Of a DNA stretch of 64,000 nucleotides, positions 7,277-15,346 are shown piece by piece (positions within the stretch are counted from its first letter, which is position 1; each line of letters starts with the position of its first letter). The DNA comes from Paenibacillus lactis. GTDB lineage: Bacteria > Bacillota > Bacilli > Paenibacillales > Paenibacillaceae. The notes under the pieces were generated by a model, which worked only from the letters and a program-made list of their open reading frames with translations, did no database searches and was not told where the DNA came from. Both the position numbers and the translations under genes were made by a program. Location: contig NZ_JAGGKI010000004.1 in the NCBI RefSeq assembly GCF_017873605.1, positions 1-64,000 on the forward strand. The letters run 5' to 3'.

Positions 7277-8972
7277 CCGTTCCCTCTTTCCTGGCCTGTA
7301 GAGGAACCGTCACCGTAAGAACGGTCCCCATGCCTTCCTCACTGCTAATGCTTAAGGTGCCGTTGATTTCCTCAGCCCTCTCCTTCATGCTGGTGAGCCC
7401 AAGCGAACGCTGCTTTTTCTCGATGGTCCCCGGGACGAATCCCCGTCCTTGATCCGAGATTTTCATGAATACATTGGAGCCTTCCCGCGCAATCCGGATC
7501 CAGGCACGATTCGTGCCCGCATGCCTGCTGATATTGTTAAGCGCCTCCTGTCCGATCCGGTACAGCGCCTCTTCCACTTCCTTCGCCAGCTCGGGGAGCT
7601 CCTTCATGAGGAAAGTGATCTGGATGCCCAGCTTTTCAGCATAATCCTTTAGGGAGGACAAGATCCCGCTTGCTTCCCCGAATGGACGCAGCTGCCAAAT
7701 AAGCGAGCGCATTTCTGCGAGCGTCTCTTGGGCTAACTGCCCGATATCATGGATCGCTTCTGCGGTATTCGGATCCTCGATCAGCGTCCGCTCGCGAACC
7801 CCTTGCGCTAGGAGCGATAAGGAGAATAGCTTCTGGTTGACCGAATCATGGAGATCACGGGCAAGACGATTACGCTCCTCAGCCAGAAGCAATTCCTGCC
7901 ATTCGTAATAAATGCAAATTTTCTCTATTGCAAGTGAGATATGCTCAGCAAGCATCTCGAGAATTTCCATTTCCAGCTCGCTGAACGGCACGCTATCCCG
8001 CCCGATGAAAAGCACGCCTATAGATTCCTTGGTCTGAAAAGTGCGCTCCTGATGGGTTAACGGCAGGGCCGCCGAATGGGGATGGGGCCCAATACCAGGC
8101 AGAACCCGTACAGGACCTTCATGGGCTACGACTCGCTGCTCAGCAAAAGCTCGATGGACGATTCCTTCACCCTTGCCGGACTTTCGCGTGCTTTTACGGA
8201 CCGGCTTCATGGGGCTGTGCGTCACACCATGATGACAAAGGGTATGCAGGTAAAGCTCATCATCTTTCTCGGCCGTAATCAAGGCGACGCTCGGCCAGTC
8301 AAAGGAGGCGCACAATTGCTCGACGATCGCCGTATACATCCGATTTAAATCGTTGATCTTCCACAGATATCTGGTCACCCTCGTTGCTTTCGCATAATAA
8401 TCAACAATGAAGCGGGCCATGCTGCTCACCGCCTGCTTCTCCCTCAGTTCATACAATCTGGCCCGCTCGACAGCGGTTCCGATCTGGTAAGCGACCGATT
8501 GCAGGAGCGCAAGCTCGCTTTCCGAAAAATGCTCTTTGCCTGGAGAACCCACATTGAGAATCCCGATACGGTTCCCTTGCACTGTCAGAGGGATCGTCGC
8601 ATGGTGCGTTAATTGATGAGTTTCGCCCCAGTTCTCTTTAATTGCATTATGCAGCCGCTCACACTCAATGATCGTAACCGGCTCTGTCAGGCTGCCGGAC
8701 CAGTACATTCGAAGACATAGACAGTCGCCGCAGCGCATAGGCTTCTTCCCCTCCCAAGTTAAGGCAGGGGGCAAATGACGGTCTGCCATCATGCTGTACT
8801 CCGGTTTATCGCCGGCCAGAAACAGCCAGCCCGTTTCAAGCTGAGTCAAAGCCAGCAGCTTCTCAAGCGTAGTCTGCAGCATTTGCACCATGTCGCTGCT
8901 TTGGTTGAGCGTCTCTGCGATGGTCTTAAGGATCGTAAGCTCTCTTACATGCTGCTCCGGATGCTCTAACAT
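7269..8972 (-). CDS. GAF-domain sensor histidine kinase (HisKA_3 type)
   Basis: A 567-residue kinase without transmembrane segments, so it probably senses a cytoplasmic signal. Two GAF-like regions (roughly residues 20-170 and 200-360) precede the dimerisation helix, which carries H375 in ARDLHDSVNQK. The C-terminal ATPase domain has the N-box in IGQEALNNISRHA and the G-boxes SDQGRGF and GLTSMKERA. Upstream in-frame codons exist, but GAGGTG lies 8 nt before this ATG. The first GAF region contains CGDCLCLRMYW, whose cysteines could bind a metal, haem or iron-sulfur cluster or respond to redox. That is inference from spacing only. Confidence 0.9.
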   Translation of the reverse strand: MLEHPEQHVRELTILKTIAETLNQSSDMVQMLQTTLEKLLALTQLETGWLFLAGDKPEYSMMADRHLPPALTWEGKKPMRCGDCLCLRMYWSGSLTEPVTIIECERLHNAIKENWGETHQLTHHATIPLTVQGNRIGILNVGSPGKEHFSESELALLQSVAYQIGTAVERARLYELREKQAVSSMARFIVDYYAKATRVTRYLWKINDLNRMYTAIVEQLCASFDWPSVALITAEKDDELYLHTLCHHGVTHSPMKPVRKSTRKSGKGEGIVHRAFAEQRVVAHEGPVRVLPGIGPHPHSAALPLTHQERTFQTKESIGVLFIGRDSVPFSELEMEILEMLAEHISLAIEKICIYYEWQELLLAEERNRLARDLHDSVNQKLFSLSLLAQGVRERTLIEDPNTAEAIHDIGQLAQETLAEMRSLIWQLRPFGEASGILSSLKDYAEKLGIQITFLMKELPELAKEVEEALYRIGQEALNNISRHAGTNRAWIRIAREGSNVFMKISDQGRGFVPGTIEKKQRSLGLTSMKERAEEINGTLSISSEEGMGTVLTVTVPLQARKEGTDE

Positions 8973-9134
8973 AAAGGCCACACCTCGTCTATCGGAAAAT
9001 AGTAACTTATAATAAATAGGGATCATTTCATTCGAATTTGGAAAAGGAAGTTTCATGCTGATAGCGAAGTAGTATTCGAAAGTGAAGTTGATAACACGGT
9101 CAGCACCCATTTTAAGATGAAGGAGCTAAAGGCA

Positions 9135-9428
9135 ATGACAACCTCAAGCAAAAATAAAAGGACATGCAGCCAAGGCCATACTTATTATAAAAGCAGCGAT
9201 TGTCCGACCTGTCCCATTTGCGAGCAGGATCTAAAGCCTGAAAACGGATTTCTCTCCTTGCTCTCGGCACCTGCAAGACGGGCCTTGGAGAATCACGGAA
9301 TCACGACCTTGCAGGAGCTGTCGAACTACAGCGAGAAGGACATTTTGAAGTTTCACGGGATGGGACCCGCTTCACTGCCGAAGCTGCGAACGGCTTTGGA
9401 AGCCAGGGGGTTATCGTTCAAAGAGTAG
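9135..9428 (+). CDS. Small zinc-ribbon plus helix-hairpin-helix (RpoA-CTD-like) protein
   Basis: A 97-residue protein divergent from the kinase gene. Residues ~10-35 contain four cysteines, with CPTCPICEQ as a zinc-knuckle-like pair. Residues ~45-95 resemble the helix-hairpin-helix of the RNA polymerase alpha C-terminal domain: LENHGITTLQELSNYSEKD followed by LKFHGMGPASLPKLRTAL. The start is the ATG 9 nt after GGAG, and an earlier ATG overlaps that site. Such proteins are annotated as RNA polymerase alpha-CTD-like. A role in nucleic-acid or polymerase binding is plausible but unproven. Confidence 0.7.
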   Translation: MTTSSKNKRTCSQGHTYYKSSDCPTCPICEQDLKPENGFLSLLSAPARRALENHGITTLQELSNYSEKDILKFHGMGPASLPKLRTALEARGLSFKE

Positions 9429-9505
9429 CAACGGAATATGCCTGCCTGAATCTCATTGTCTGCATACCGATTGAGGAAAAATCGGTGCGCGCGTCCCTCT
9501 CAAGT

Positions 9506-9525
9506 GGGCTCAGCTTAAAGAGCCC
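9506..9525 (+). terminator. Weak terminator after the zinc-ribbon/HhH gene
   Basis: GGGCTC and GAGCCC are separated by eight bases and followed by TCTTTCCT on the plus strand. The stem is only 6 bp. Confidence 0.4.
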
Positions 9526-9531
9526 TCTTTC

Positions 9532-9981
9532 CTATGCCTGATCCGGGCTCACATATAGCTGCTTCTCAAGCATGATTTCATCTTCCTTGACGAAGCCTGA
9601 TTTCCCGTAAGCACGGATCGCCGCATCATTATCGCAGCCAGTCAGCACTTTAATGGTAGCGACGCCCTGCGTACGCAGCTGCTCTTCAATGCATTCGATC
9701 ATCATCCCCGCAAGCCCGATGCCCCGGGCCTGTTCCTGCACGTACATTTCCGTAATCTCAGCCAGCAGCTCCTCATAGCAGAACGACGTGTAGGTCTGCG
9801 CGCAAGCAAAGCCGACCGGTTCATCGTTCAGAAGGGCAATCACGACGATCTCGTCTCCATGCTGCAAGCGCCGCTCCACGGTAGCGACCGGCATCTTTCC
9901 TCCATTAAATTCATCGTTTAAGTTAACCAGAGCCGGCGCATCCGAGCTTGTGGCCAAACGCACCTTTGGTACTCGATTCAT
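9532..9981 (-). CDS. GNAT-family N-acetyltransferase
   Basis: A 149-residue GNAT. It starts VPKVRLATSSDAPALVNLN, typical of strand 1 and helix 1. The acetyl-CoA-binding region is EMYVQEQARGIGLAGMMIE, which keeps the RGxGxA-type loop. The C-terminal GCDNDAAIRAYGKSGFVKED is the usual catalytic-tyrosine segment. The start is the ATG 8 nt after GGGAG. An open extension of 31 codons further upstream has no ribosome-binding site. It stands alone and its substrate cannot be predicted. Confidence 0.85.
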   Translation of the reverse strand: MNRVPKVRLATSSDAPALVNLNDEFNGGKMPVATVERRLQHGDEIVVIALLNDEPVGFACAQTYTSFCYEELLAEITEMYVQEQARGIGLAGMMIECIEEQLRTQGVATIKVLTGCDNDAAIRAYGKSGFVKEDEIMLEKQLYVSPDQA

Positions 9982-10098
9982 GAAATCCACTCCCAACGTT
10001 TCCCGAAGTCTTCTGAATGCAAGAATCCCTATTAGTATACCATCATTATCCAGTCCAGCCCACGAGTGATTCATCCGTAATTAACAGAGGCATAAAAA

Positions 10099-10130
10099 AG
10101 ATCCTTGCTGCACCAGGCAGCAAGGACCTT
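10099..10130 (-). terminator. Terminator of the copC-copD operon
   Basis: A 14-bp stem around AGGTCCTTGCTGC/GCAGCAAGGATCT with a 5-nt loop runs into T6 on the minus strand, 19 bp beyond the copD stop. Confidence 0.85.
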
Positions 10131-10148
10131 CATTGTCATGACCTTTGG

Positions 10149-11237
10149 TTATATGGCGGTTACCGAAAACATCAGACCGGAATACAGAAGGATAACGGCA
10201 GCCATCCCGCTGAGCAACCCTTCAAGAGCGCTCCGGTTTTTGCGAAAGGCCCGGATCACGTTCCATAGAAGCACCAAGCCGATCCCTAGACTAACGATCC
10301 CGTACCAGCTCCAGCCAAAAGTAAGCGAACCGGATGCATACCCCGGGTGAAACCATTCAAAGGTTGGTGCCGGTCCGTATACGACGAGCGTATCGGCAAC
10401 CTCGTGAGGCGCCGGCTGCTGGTTCATGTATCCGGTCACGATATACACCAGTCCGATCAGGATTCCTTCGCACTTCGCCCAGCGCTCCGGCTGGAAGGAC
10501 CGGTCTCGGGACAGCTTCCGCTTCACCAAATACCCGTTAACGAACCCGAACACGAGCAGCGGCAGAATCAGGATATGCTTGACCAGCAGCGCTTGCCCGT
10601 AAGATAAAGCCCAGCTGTTTACAGGGTCCGGCGTGACGCCTGTCATCAGAAACAGACCTGAACCAATGACGGTGATAACGCAAATGATGGCCATCGGGTG
10701 GAACCATCTCAAAAAGGCGTCCCAACGGTCCAGCGCCTTGCCGAACCATCCCGCAAGCAGCAGGGTGCCCGACCATATCGCCATGGCCGTAAAATGCCCG
10801 AAGAAGGCCAGCTGCCCGGCGCTTTCGAACAACGATGCCGCATGATTAAAAGAGGACATCGCCGCCGCTATGCCCAGCAAAGCAACAGGCATCAGCCAGC
10901 GAAGCATCGACCCCGGGTTCCGCCGCACGGTTACCGTCAACACGGCCATCACGATGGAAAGCACCAAAATCCATGCATAGCGCTCGCCTTCGCTGAATTT
11001 GAACATGATGCTGTTGAAGGACTGCCAGAATCCGATGTCATCCTTAAAGAACATAATGATCTTGAGAAGCGGGATAAAGCTGCATGCCGCCACCGTAATG
11101 GAGGCAGCCGGTCCCAGCCAGGCCGGAACGGACACGCCAGGCGTGCTGCTTCTTGTAATCAGTGCCATGACGGTCAGTCCTGCAAGAAGAGCATAGGCGA
11201 AATACAGCAGCGGTTCGGTTATCCAATAGTAAGACAT
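10149..11237 (-). CDS. copD: CopD-family copper-resistance membrane protein
   Basis: A 362-residue integral membrane protein with about eight or nine hydrophobic segments. The central FNHAASLFESAGQLAFFGHFTAM-like region, with conserved histidines, and the WFHPMAIICVITVIGSGLF segment match the CopD domain (also the C-terminal half of Bacillus YcnJ). It is expected to work with the exported CopC-like protein in copper acquisition or tolerance. Its ATG overlaps the copC stop codon by one base (TAATG), which implies translational coupling. In B. subtilis the two domains are fused as YcnJ, whereas here they are separate genes. Confidence 0.83.
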   Translation of the reverse strand: MSYYWITEPLLYFAYALLAGLTVMALITRSSTPGVSVPAWLGPAASITVAACSFIPLLKIIMFFKDDIGFWQSFNSIMFKFSEGERYAWILVLSIVMAVLTVTVRRNPGSMLRWLMPVALLGIAAAMSSFNHAASLFESAGQLAFFGHFTAMAIWSGTLLLAGWFGKALDRWDAFLRWFHPMAIICVITVIGSGLFLMTGVTPDPVNSWALSYGQALLVKHILILPLLVFGFVNGYLVKRKLSRDRSFQPERWAKCEGILIGLVYIVTGYMNQQPAPHEVADTLVVYGPAPTFEWFHPGYASGSLTFGWSWYGIVSLGIGLVLLWNVIRAFRKNRSALEGLLSGMAAVILLYSGLMFSVTAI

Positions 11238-11902
11238 TATTTTCTCTTGCGTGAAGCTTTAATAGCGAAGTAGGCCGCAATAAATACTACGATAACAACG
11301 ACTACAATCCAAACCGTCGAATTTCCGCCTTCGGATTGCTTCGGCTCGCCGTTATCTGCTTGCTGCTCGGTATCCGCCCCGTTATCTGCTTGCTGATCCG
11401 TATCTGCTGCGCTGTCCGTTTGACCCGCGTCAGCTTCTCCATTCGAAGCCGTGCCGCCATTCGTTGATGCATTATCGGTACCTGCTGCCGCATCAGGAGC
11501 AGGCTCTTCTTCCAGGACAGGCTCTTTCTCGGGAGCATCCACTTGAAAGGAATAGGTTCCGTCGACCGGATGTCCGTCGCCGCCTACAATTTTCCATTCT
11601 ACGGTATAGGTTCCGGAAGGAAGCGGTTCGTCAACCGCTGCGGACAACGTCTTTCCGCTTACCTGCGTTCCGGATAGCTGGACCTCTTCCCCCTTCTCGT
11701 TCTTCACTTTGAGCGTGCTTAGATTCTCGTCTATATTCTCATTGAAAGTAAGGCTGAACTCCTTCACGCTTTCGGTGAGCTTGGCATCCGCAGCCGGGCT
11801 GCTGGTCTCTAGTTTGGAATGGGCCCAGGTTGCTGTAGGAAATACCAGCACAAGCAGGAGACCCAACGTTAATAAGAATGAGGTCTTTAATGATTTCAAC
11901 AT
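11237..11902 (-). CDS. copC: CopC-domain copper-binding protein with C-terminal anchor
   Basis: A 221-residue exported protein. A signal peptide ends at TATWA, so the mature protein begins with histidine, the N-terminal copper ligand typical of CopC. A second conserved histidine lies in VGGDGHPVDGTYSF. After the ~100-residue CopC fold comes a low-complexity Asp/Gln/Ala/Asn stalk of about 60 residues with TDQQADNG-type repeats. A transmembrane segment and the basic tail KASRKRK follow, so the domain is tethered to the outer face of the membrane. The leftmost ATG overlaps GGAGGAG, and the ATG 15 nt later has ideal spacing. It pairs with copD. Confidence 0.87.
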   Translation of the reverse strand: MLKSLKTSFLLTLGLLLVLVFPTATWAHSKLETSSPAADAKLTESVKEFSLTFNENIDENLSTLKVKNEKGEEVQLSGTQVSGKTLSAAVDEPLPSGTYTVEWKIVGGDGHPVDGTYSFQVDAPEKEPVLEEEPAPDAAAGTDNASTNGGTASNGEADAGQTDSAADTDQQADNGADTEQQADNGEPKQSEGGNSTVWIVVVVIVVFIAAYFAIKASRKRK

Positions 11903-12069
11903 GCTAATCTCCTCCACACCACGTATCTTAAATTTTAATCATCCCCATCATAACAAAGAGATTATCCTAAAGCTATCGAGTAATTTGTGAACGTTCTTTA
12001 CCTGATCGGATAGGCAGGGGCAGCCCGCATTTTCCCGGCCAACGCCGTATCTTCGTGAACAACAAGAAG

Positions 12070-12094
12070 GCCACCCGAATCGTTCGGATGACCT
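12070..12094 (-). terminator. Terminator of the GH88 transport operon
   Basis: CATCCGAA and TTCGGGTG pair (one G-T) around a 3-nt loop, flanked by further AGG/CCT pairing. The stem is followed by TTCTTGTTGTT on the minus strand. Confidence 0.6.
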
Positions 12095-12114
12095 GATCAT
12101 AAGAGAGGTAGCCC

Positions 12115-12231
12115 TTAATGGCCATTGACATCGGATATCCTCCCATCAATTACTGCACCTGCTTCCGATGTAGCTGTTTCCCTTAGAAAGTATTCGACTT
12201 TTTCGACAATCCTCTTCTCTATTGCCTGCAT
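12115..12231 (-). CDS. Possible 38-residue small protein or gene remnant
   Basis: A short frame downstream of the GH88 gene and just before the terminator. The encoded peptide is hydrophilic and helical in look (MQAIEKRIVEKVEYFLRE, then TSEAGAVIDGRISDVNGH), unlike a random frame. Codons upstream of the ATG stay open only for six more residues. There is no strong ribosome-binding site. It may be the 3' remnant of a decayed gene or a genuine small protein. It is not recognised. Confidence 0.3.
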   Translation of the reverse strand: MQAIEKRIVEKVEYFLRETATSEAGAVIDGRISDVNGH

Positions 12232-12257
12232 CGTATTCTTAAGTTCATCTTATATAG

Positions 12258-13385
12258 CTACTCTCGCTCATACCAATAACCCGGTATACCGGACGTTAGC
12301 CTCATCAGCGCCTCCAGATAATAATAGTCGCCCCAGACCATGTAATCGTCGGGCCCCATGCCTCCTCTTACATAATAGGAGCCATGTTTGATCAGCCCCT
12401 CCTCTTCAGGCTCATGCATTGTGGAATACGACCGGACAAGCGAGCTCATCGATTTCTGCACCGCTTCGTTCAGCAGCACCCGGTCCGCGTCCCCTTCAGC
12501 GAGAAACTCCATTATTTCCAGCATACCGCATGCGGCTATAGCCGAAGCCGAGCTGTCACGCGGAGTCCCCGGCTCGATCGGCACATCGAAATCCCAATAC
12601 GCGACGTGATCCTCCGGCAAATGCTGAATAAAATAACGAGCCGCACGCTTCGCCGTTTCCAGATACAACGGATTGCGGGTGTACCGGTACGACAGCGCGA
12701 ATCCATAGATCGCCCAAGCCTGTCCGCGTGTCCAGGTAGAACCGTCATGATAGCCTTGATGCGTTCCTCCTCGAAGCGGCGTGCCGTCGGACTGATCGAA
12801 ATAAAAGGTATGGTAGGAGGAATCGTCCCCGCGCATCAAGTAGCGACGGCTCTTTTCTGCGTGAGCTATGGCGGCGTTGAAGTACCGCTCCTCTCCGGTC
12901 TGTTGGTGTGCCCAGTACAGGAGCGGAATGTTCATCATGCAGTCGATAATGATGCGGCCGCCGTTCTTCTCGTCTCCCTTAGGCCCCCAAGCCTGGATAT
13001 ACTGCCCGCCTTCCCGGAAACGGAGCATCAGGTGATCCGCAGCCTTCAGCGCGAGCTCCCTCCCCTCATCCCGGCCGTCCACGATCCATGCGGCCAATGC
13101 GGAAGGCAGATACAGAAAGCCGATATCATGATGATCCAGATGCTTGCGTTCCTGCAGCCTTATTTTAAAATCATCCATCTGCAGAAGCGCTGTTTCCTTA
13201 AAGAACGGGTCCTGCGTGTGCTCATAGCACAGCCAGACCATCCCTGTGTAGAAGCCTTCGATCCAATCCGTGCTCTCCCCCCACTCATAACGCTGCTCCT
13301 GCGTGATATGCGGAAATTTCATCGGGTGTCGTTCCAGATTTCTTCTCGTCTTCTCAACCGCATCGCGAATCGCTTGCTCCCACAT
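12258..13385 (-). CDS. GH88 unsaturated glucuronyl hydrolase
   Basis: A 375-residue cytoplasmic enzyme that hydrates the 4,5-unsaturated uronic acid at the non-reducing end of disaccharides made by polysaccharide lyases, releasing the neighbouring sugar. D87 in HDIGF and D148 in GRIIIDCMMN match the two catalytic aspartates of Bacillus sp. GL1 UGL (D88 and D149) in spacing and context. TWTRGQAWAIYGF and GTPRDSSASAIAACG are further family signatures. It is the last gene of a five-gene leftward unit, 14 bp after a permease gene, with GGAGG 10 nt before the ATG. It may act on unsaturated glycosaminoglycan-type or related oligosaccharides. GH105 enzymes are similar, but the DHHDIGF context favours GH88. 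Confidence 0.88.
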   Translation of the reverse strand: MWEQAIRDAVEKTRRNLERHPMKFPHITQEQRYEWGESTDWIEGFYTGMVWLCYEHTQDPFFKETALLQMDDFKIRLQERKHLDHHDIGFLYLPSALAAWIVDGRDEGRELALKAADHLMLRFREGGQYIQAWGPKGDEKNGGRIIIDCMMNIPLLYWAHQQTGEERYFNAAIAHAEKSRRYLMRGDDSSYHTFYFDQSDGTPLRGGTHQGYHDGSTWTRGQAWAIYGFALSYRYTRNPLYLETAKRAARYFIQHLPEDHVAYWDFDVPIEPGTPRDSSASAIAACGMLEIMEFLAEGDADRVLLNEAVQKSMSSLVRSYSTMHEPEEEGLIKHGSYYVRGGMGPDDYMVWGDYYYLEALMRLTSGIPGYWYERE

Positions 13386-13399
13386 AACCTAAAGACCTC

Positions 13400-14281
13400 C
13401 TATTCTTTGATCGCGCCGATCATGACGCCCTTCACGAAGTATTTCTGTAAAAATGGATACAAGAACAAAATCGGCAGCGTCGCCACCATGATGGTCGCAT
13501 ATTTGATCGTTTCGCCCACCGGCATCCGATCGCCGCCTCCGACGGATGTCATCATGCTGTTCGTGTCGTTCTGGATGAGGATCTCGCGCAGGATCAGCTG
13601 CAGCGGGAACAAATTTCGGTCTCTCAAATAAATAAGCGCATCAAACCATTTATTCCAATGCCATACGCCATAGAACAAAATCATGACGGCGATGACTGGC
13701 AGCGATAGCGGAATAATGACGCGGAACAGAATCGTCCAATCATTGGCCCCATCGATCCGTGCAGACTCCTCGAGTGCCACCGGAACCCCCTGAAAGGCCG
13801 TACGCATAATGATCAGATTCCATGTCGTCATGGCGCTGGGAATAATGAGCGCCCAGTACGTATCCAGCAGGCCGATATTTTTTACGAGCAAATATTTCGG
13901 GATCAGTCCGCCGTCAAAAAACATCGTCAGCACGATCAGCATCATGATGGTGCTTTTCCACATGACATTTTTCCGGGATAAGCCGTATGCGCCCAGCGCG
14001 GTCATGAAAATGTTCAGCGTCGTTCCGACAACCACGTACAGCAGCGTGTTGAGATAGCTTCGGATAATATTCGGATTCTCAAACACCATCCGGTAGGAGT
14101 CCAGCGAGAAACCCTTGGGCCACAGCAGAATCCCGCGATGCTGAACGAATTCGGAGGGCGTGCTGACGGATGCAAACAAGACGTACAAAAACGGATACAA
14201 GGTCACGATGGATAACAGGCACAACAAGACGACGTTGGCCGTATCGAATAGGATTTCACTCACAGATCTCGAAGTTCGCAT
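13400..14281 (-). CDS. Carbohydrate ABC permease, YtcP/LplC type
   Basis: A 293-residue inner-membrane permease with six hydrophobic segments. The cytoplasmic EAA loop reads EESARIDGANDWTILFRVIIPLS. The C-terminus KYFVKGVMIGAIKE is typical of LplC/YtcP proteins. The ATG is preceded by GGGAGGGG, and an in-frame start 18 nt further left lies inside the upstream gene's intergenic sequence. It forms the membrane pore with the LplB-type permease directly upstream. No ATPase gene is present in the operon, as is usual for this class, which uses a shared MsmK-like ATPase. Confidence 0.9.
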   Translation of the reverse strand: MRTSRSVSEILFDTANVVLLCLLSIVTLYPFLYVLFASVSTPSEFVQHRGILLWPKGFSLDSYRMVFENPNIIRSYLNTLLYVVVGTTLNIFMTALGAYGLSRKNVMWKSTIMMLIVLTMFFDGGLIPKYLLVKNIGLLDTYWALIIPSAMTTWNLIIMRTAFQGVPVALEESARIDGANDWTILFRVIIPLSLPVIAVMILFYGVWHWNKWFDALIYLRDRNLFPLQLILREILIQNDTNSMMTSVGGGDRMPVGETIKYATIMVATLPILFLYPFLQKYFVKGVMIGAIKE

Positions 14282-14292
14282 GCTTCCCCTCC

Positions 14293-15252
14293 CTACCACA
14301 GCTTCGTTTCGGTAAATCGTTTGCTGAGGTAATTAGCCCCTATAAGCAGTACAAAATTGATTAAGGAATTAAACATGCCGACCGCGGCGCTGAAGCTGTA
14401 GCTCGCCTCCAAGATGCCCTTGCGGTAGACATAAGTCCCGATCACATCCGCCGTTTCGTACGTGACCGGATTGTACATAATCAGTATTTTCTCATCCTGC
14501 AGCGCCATGAAGGAACCGATCCGCAGGATCAGCAAAATGATCACCGTCGGCATGATGCCGGGCAGCGTAATCATAAGCATCTGCTTCCAGCGTCCCGCCC
14601 CGTCGACCTTCGCCGCCTCATACAGCGACGGATCGATGTTCGATATGGCTGCCAGATAAATGATCGAGCCCCAGCCGATTCCCTGCCATATTGCAGACGA
14701 GGTATATATGGTGCGGAACCATTCCGGCAGCCGCATGAATGATATCGGCTTGCCGCCGAAATAAGCGATCAACTGATTGATCAGCCCGTCAACGGACAAA
14801 AAATCCACCAGCATGCCGACGACGACCACAACCGAGATAAAATGCGGAATATACGTGATGGACTGAACCGTCCGCTTGAACATCCGATTCCTCACTTCAT
14901 TGAGCAGCAGTGCCAGCACGATCGAGGCCGGGAATACAAAGATCAGGTCATAGAGCCCCAGGACGATCGTATTGGTGACGACGCGTTCAAAGAAGAAGCC
15001 ATTGAAAAATTCAATGAAATGATCGAAGCCCACCCAGGGGCTGTTCCATATGCCAAGTCCGGCCGAAAAGTTTTTAAACGCGATTTGCAGGCCGTACAAG
15101 GGCCCGTAATGAAATACGGCATAGAATGCCACCACCGGGAGCAGCATGAGATAAATCACGGAATTCCGCCGGAAATCCCTTGCTGCCCTGGTCCTGAAGC
15201 TTTCTTTTTTCACCGGTCTGACGATTGGGTTCATCTCCTGCTTAAGCTGCAA
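14293..15252 (-). CDS. Carbohydrate ABC permease, LplB type
   Basis: A 319-residue permease. Its first hydrophobic segment is SVIYLMLLPVVAFYAVFHY, followed by GPLYGLQIAFKNF. The EAA loop reads EAAKVDGAGRWKQMLMITLPGI, and GANYLSKRFTETKLW at the C-terminus is characteristic of LplB. The first in-frame ATG has GGAG directly abutting it, whereas a TTG six codons earlier lies 7 nt from GGAGG and is chosen. A 10-bp hairpin separates this gene from the binding-protein gene. The substrate is probably a short uronate-containing oligosaccharide, judged from the adjoining GH88 gene. Confidence 0.87.
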   Translation of the reverse strand: MQLKQEMNPIVRPVKKESFRTRAARDFRRNSVIYLMLLPVVAFYAVFHYGPLYGLQIAFKNFSAGLGIWNSPWVGFDHFIEFFNGFFFERVVTNTIVLGLYDLIFVFPASIVLALLLNEVRNRMFKRTVQSITYIPHFISVVVVVGMLVDFLSVDGLINQLIAYFGGKPISFMRLPEWFRTIYTSSAIWQGIGWGSIIYLAAISNIDPSLYEAAKVDGAGRWKQMLMITLPGIMPTVIILLILRIGSFMALQDEKILIMYNPVTYETADVIGTYVYRKGILEASYSFSAAVGMFNSLINFVLLIGANYLSKRFTETKLW

Positions 15253-15283
15253 TTTCAGCCCTCCCCTGACTTGGAAAATAGAA

Positions 15284-15326
15284 CCATGCGGGAGACAAGC
15301 GCCAATCCGGCTGCCCTCCCGCATGG
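15284..15326 (-). other. Intra-operon hairpin between binding-protein and permease genes
   Basis: CCATGCGGGA and TCCCGCATGG form a perfect 10-bp stem around 23 bases, followed by TTCTATTTTCC on the minus strand. It lies between the binding-protein stop and the lplB-type ribosome-binding site. Such structures usually stabilise the upstream mRNA or partly terminate it, so that the binding protein is made in excess of the permeases. Confidence 0.65.
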
Positions 15327-15346
15327 CGAAGCATGCCCTAACGGGC

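Larger units (their letters stand above)
11903..12257. other. Intergenic region left of the GH88 operon
   Basis: This 355-bp stretch holds the upstream region of copC, a minus-strand terminator, and a short minus-strand open frame with coding-like composition, listed separately. No clear promoter for copC could be assigned. Confidence 0.5.

Noticed and set aside
12125..12391. 88-codon plus-strand frame near the GH88 gene
   Set aside because: It is antisense to the GH88 3' end and the 38-residue frame, with no ribosome-binding site.
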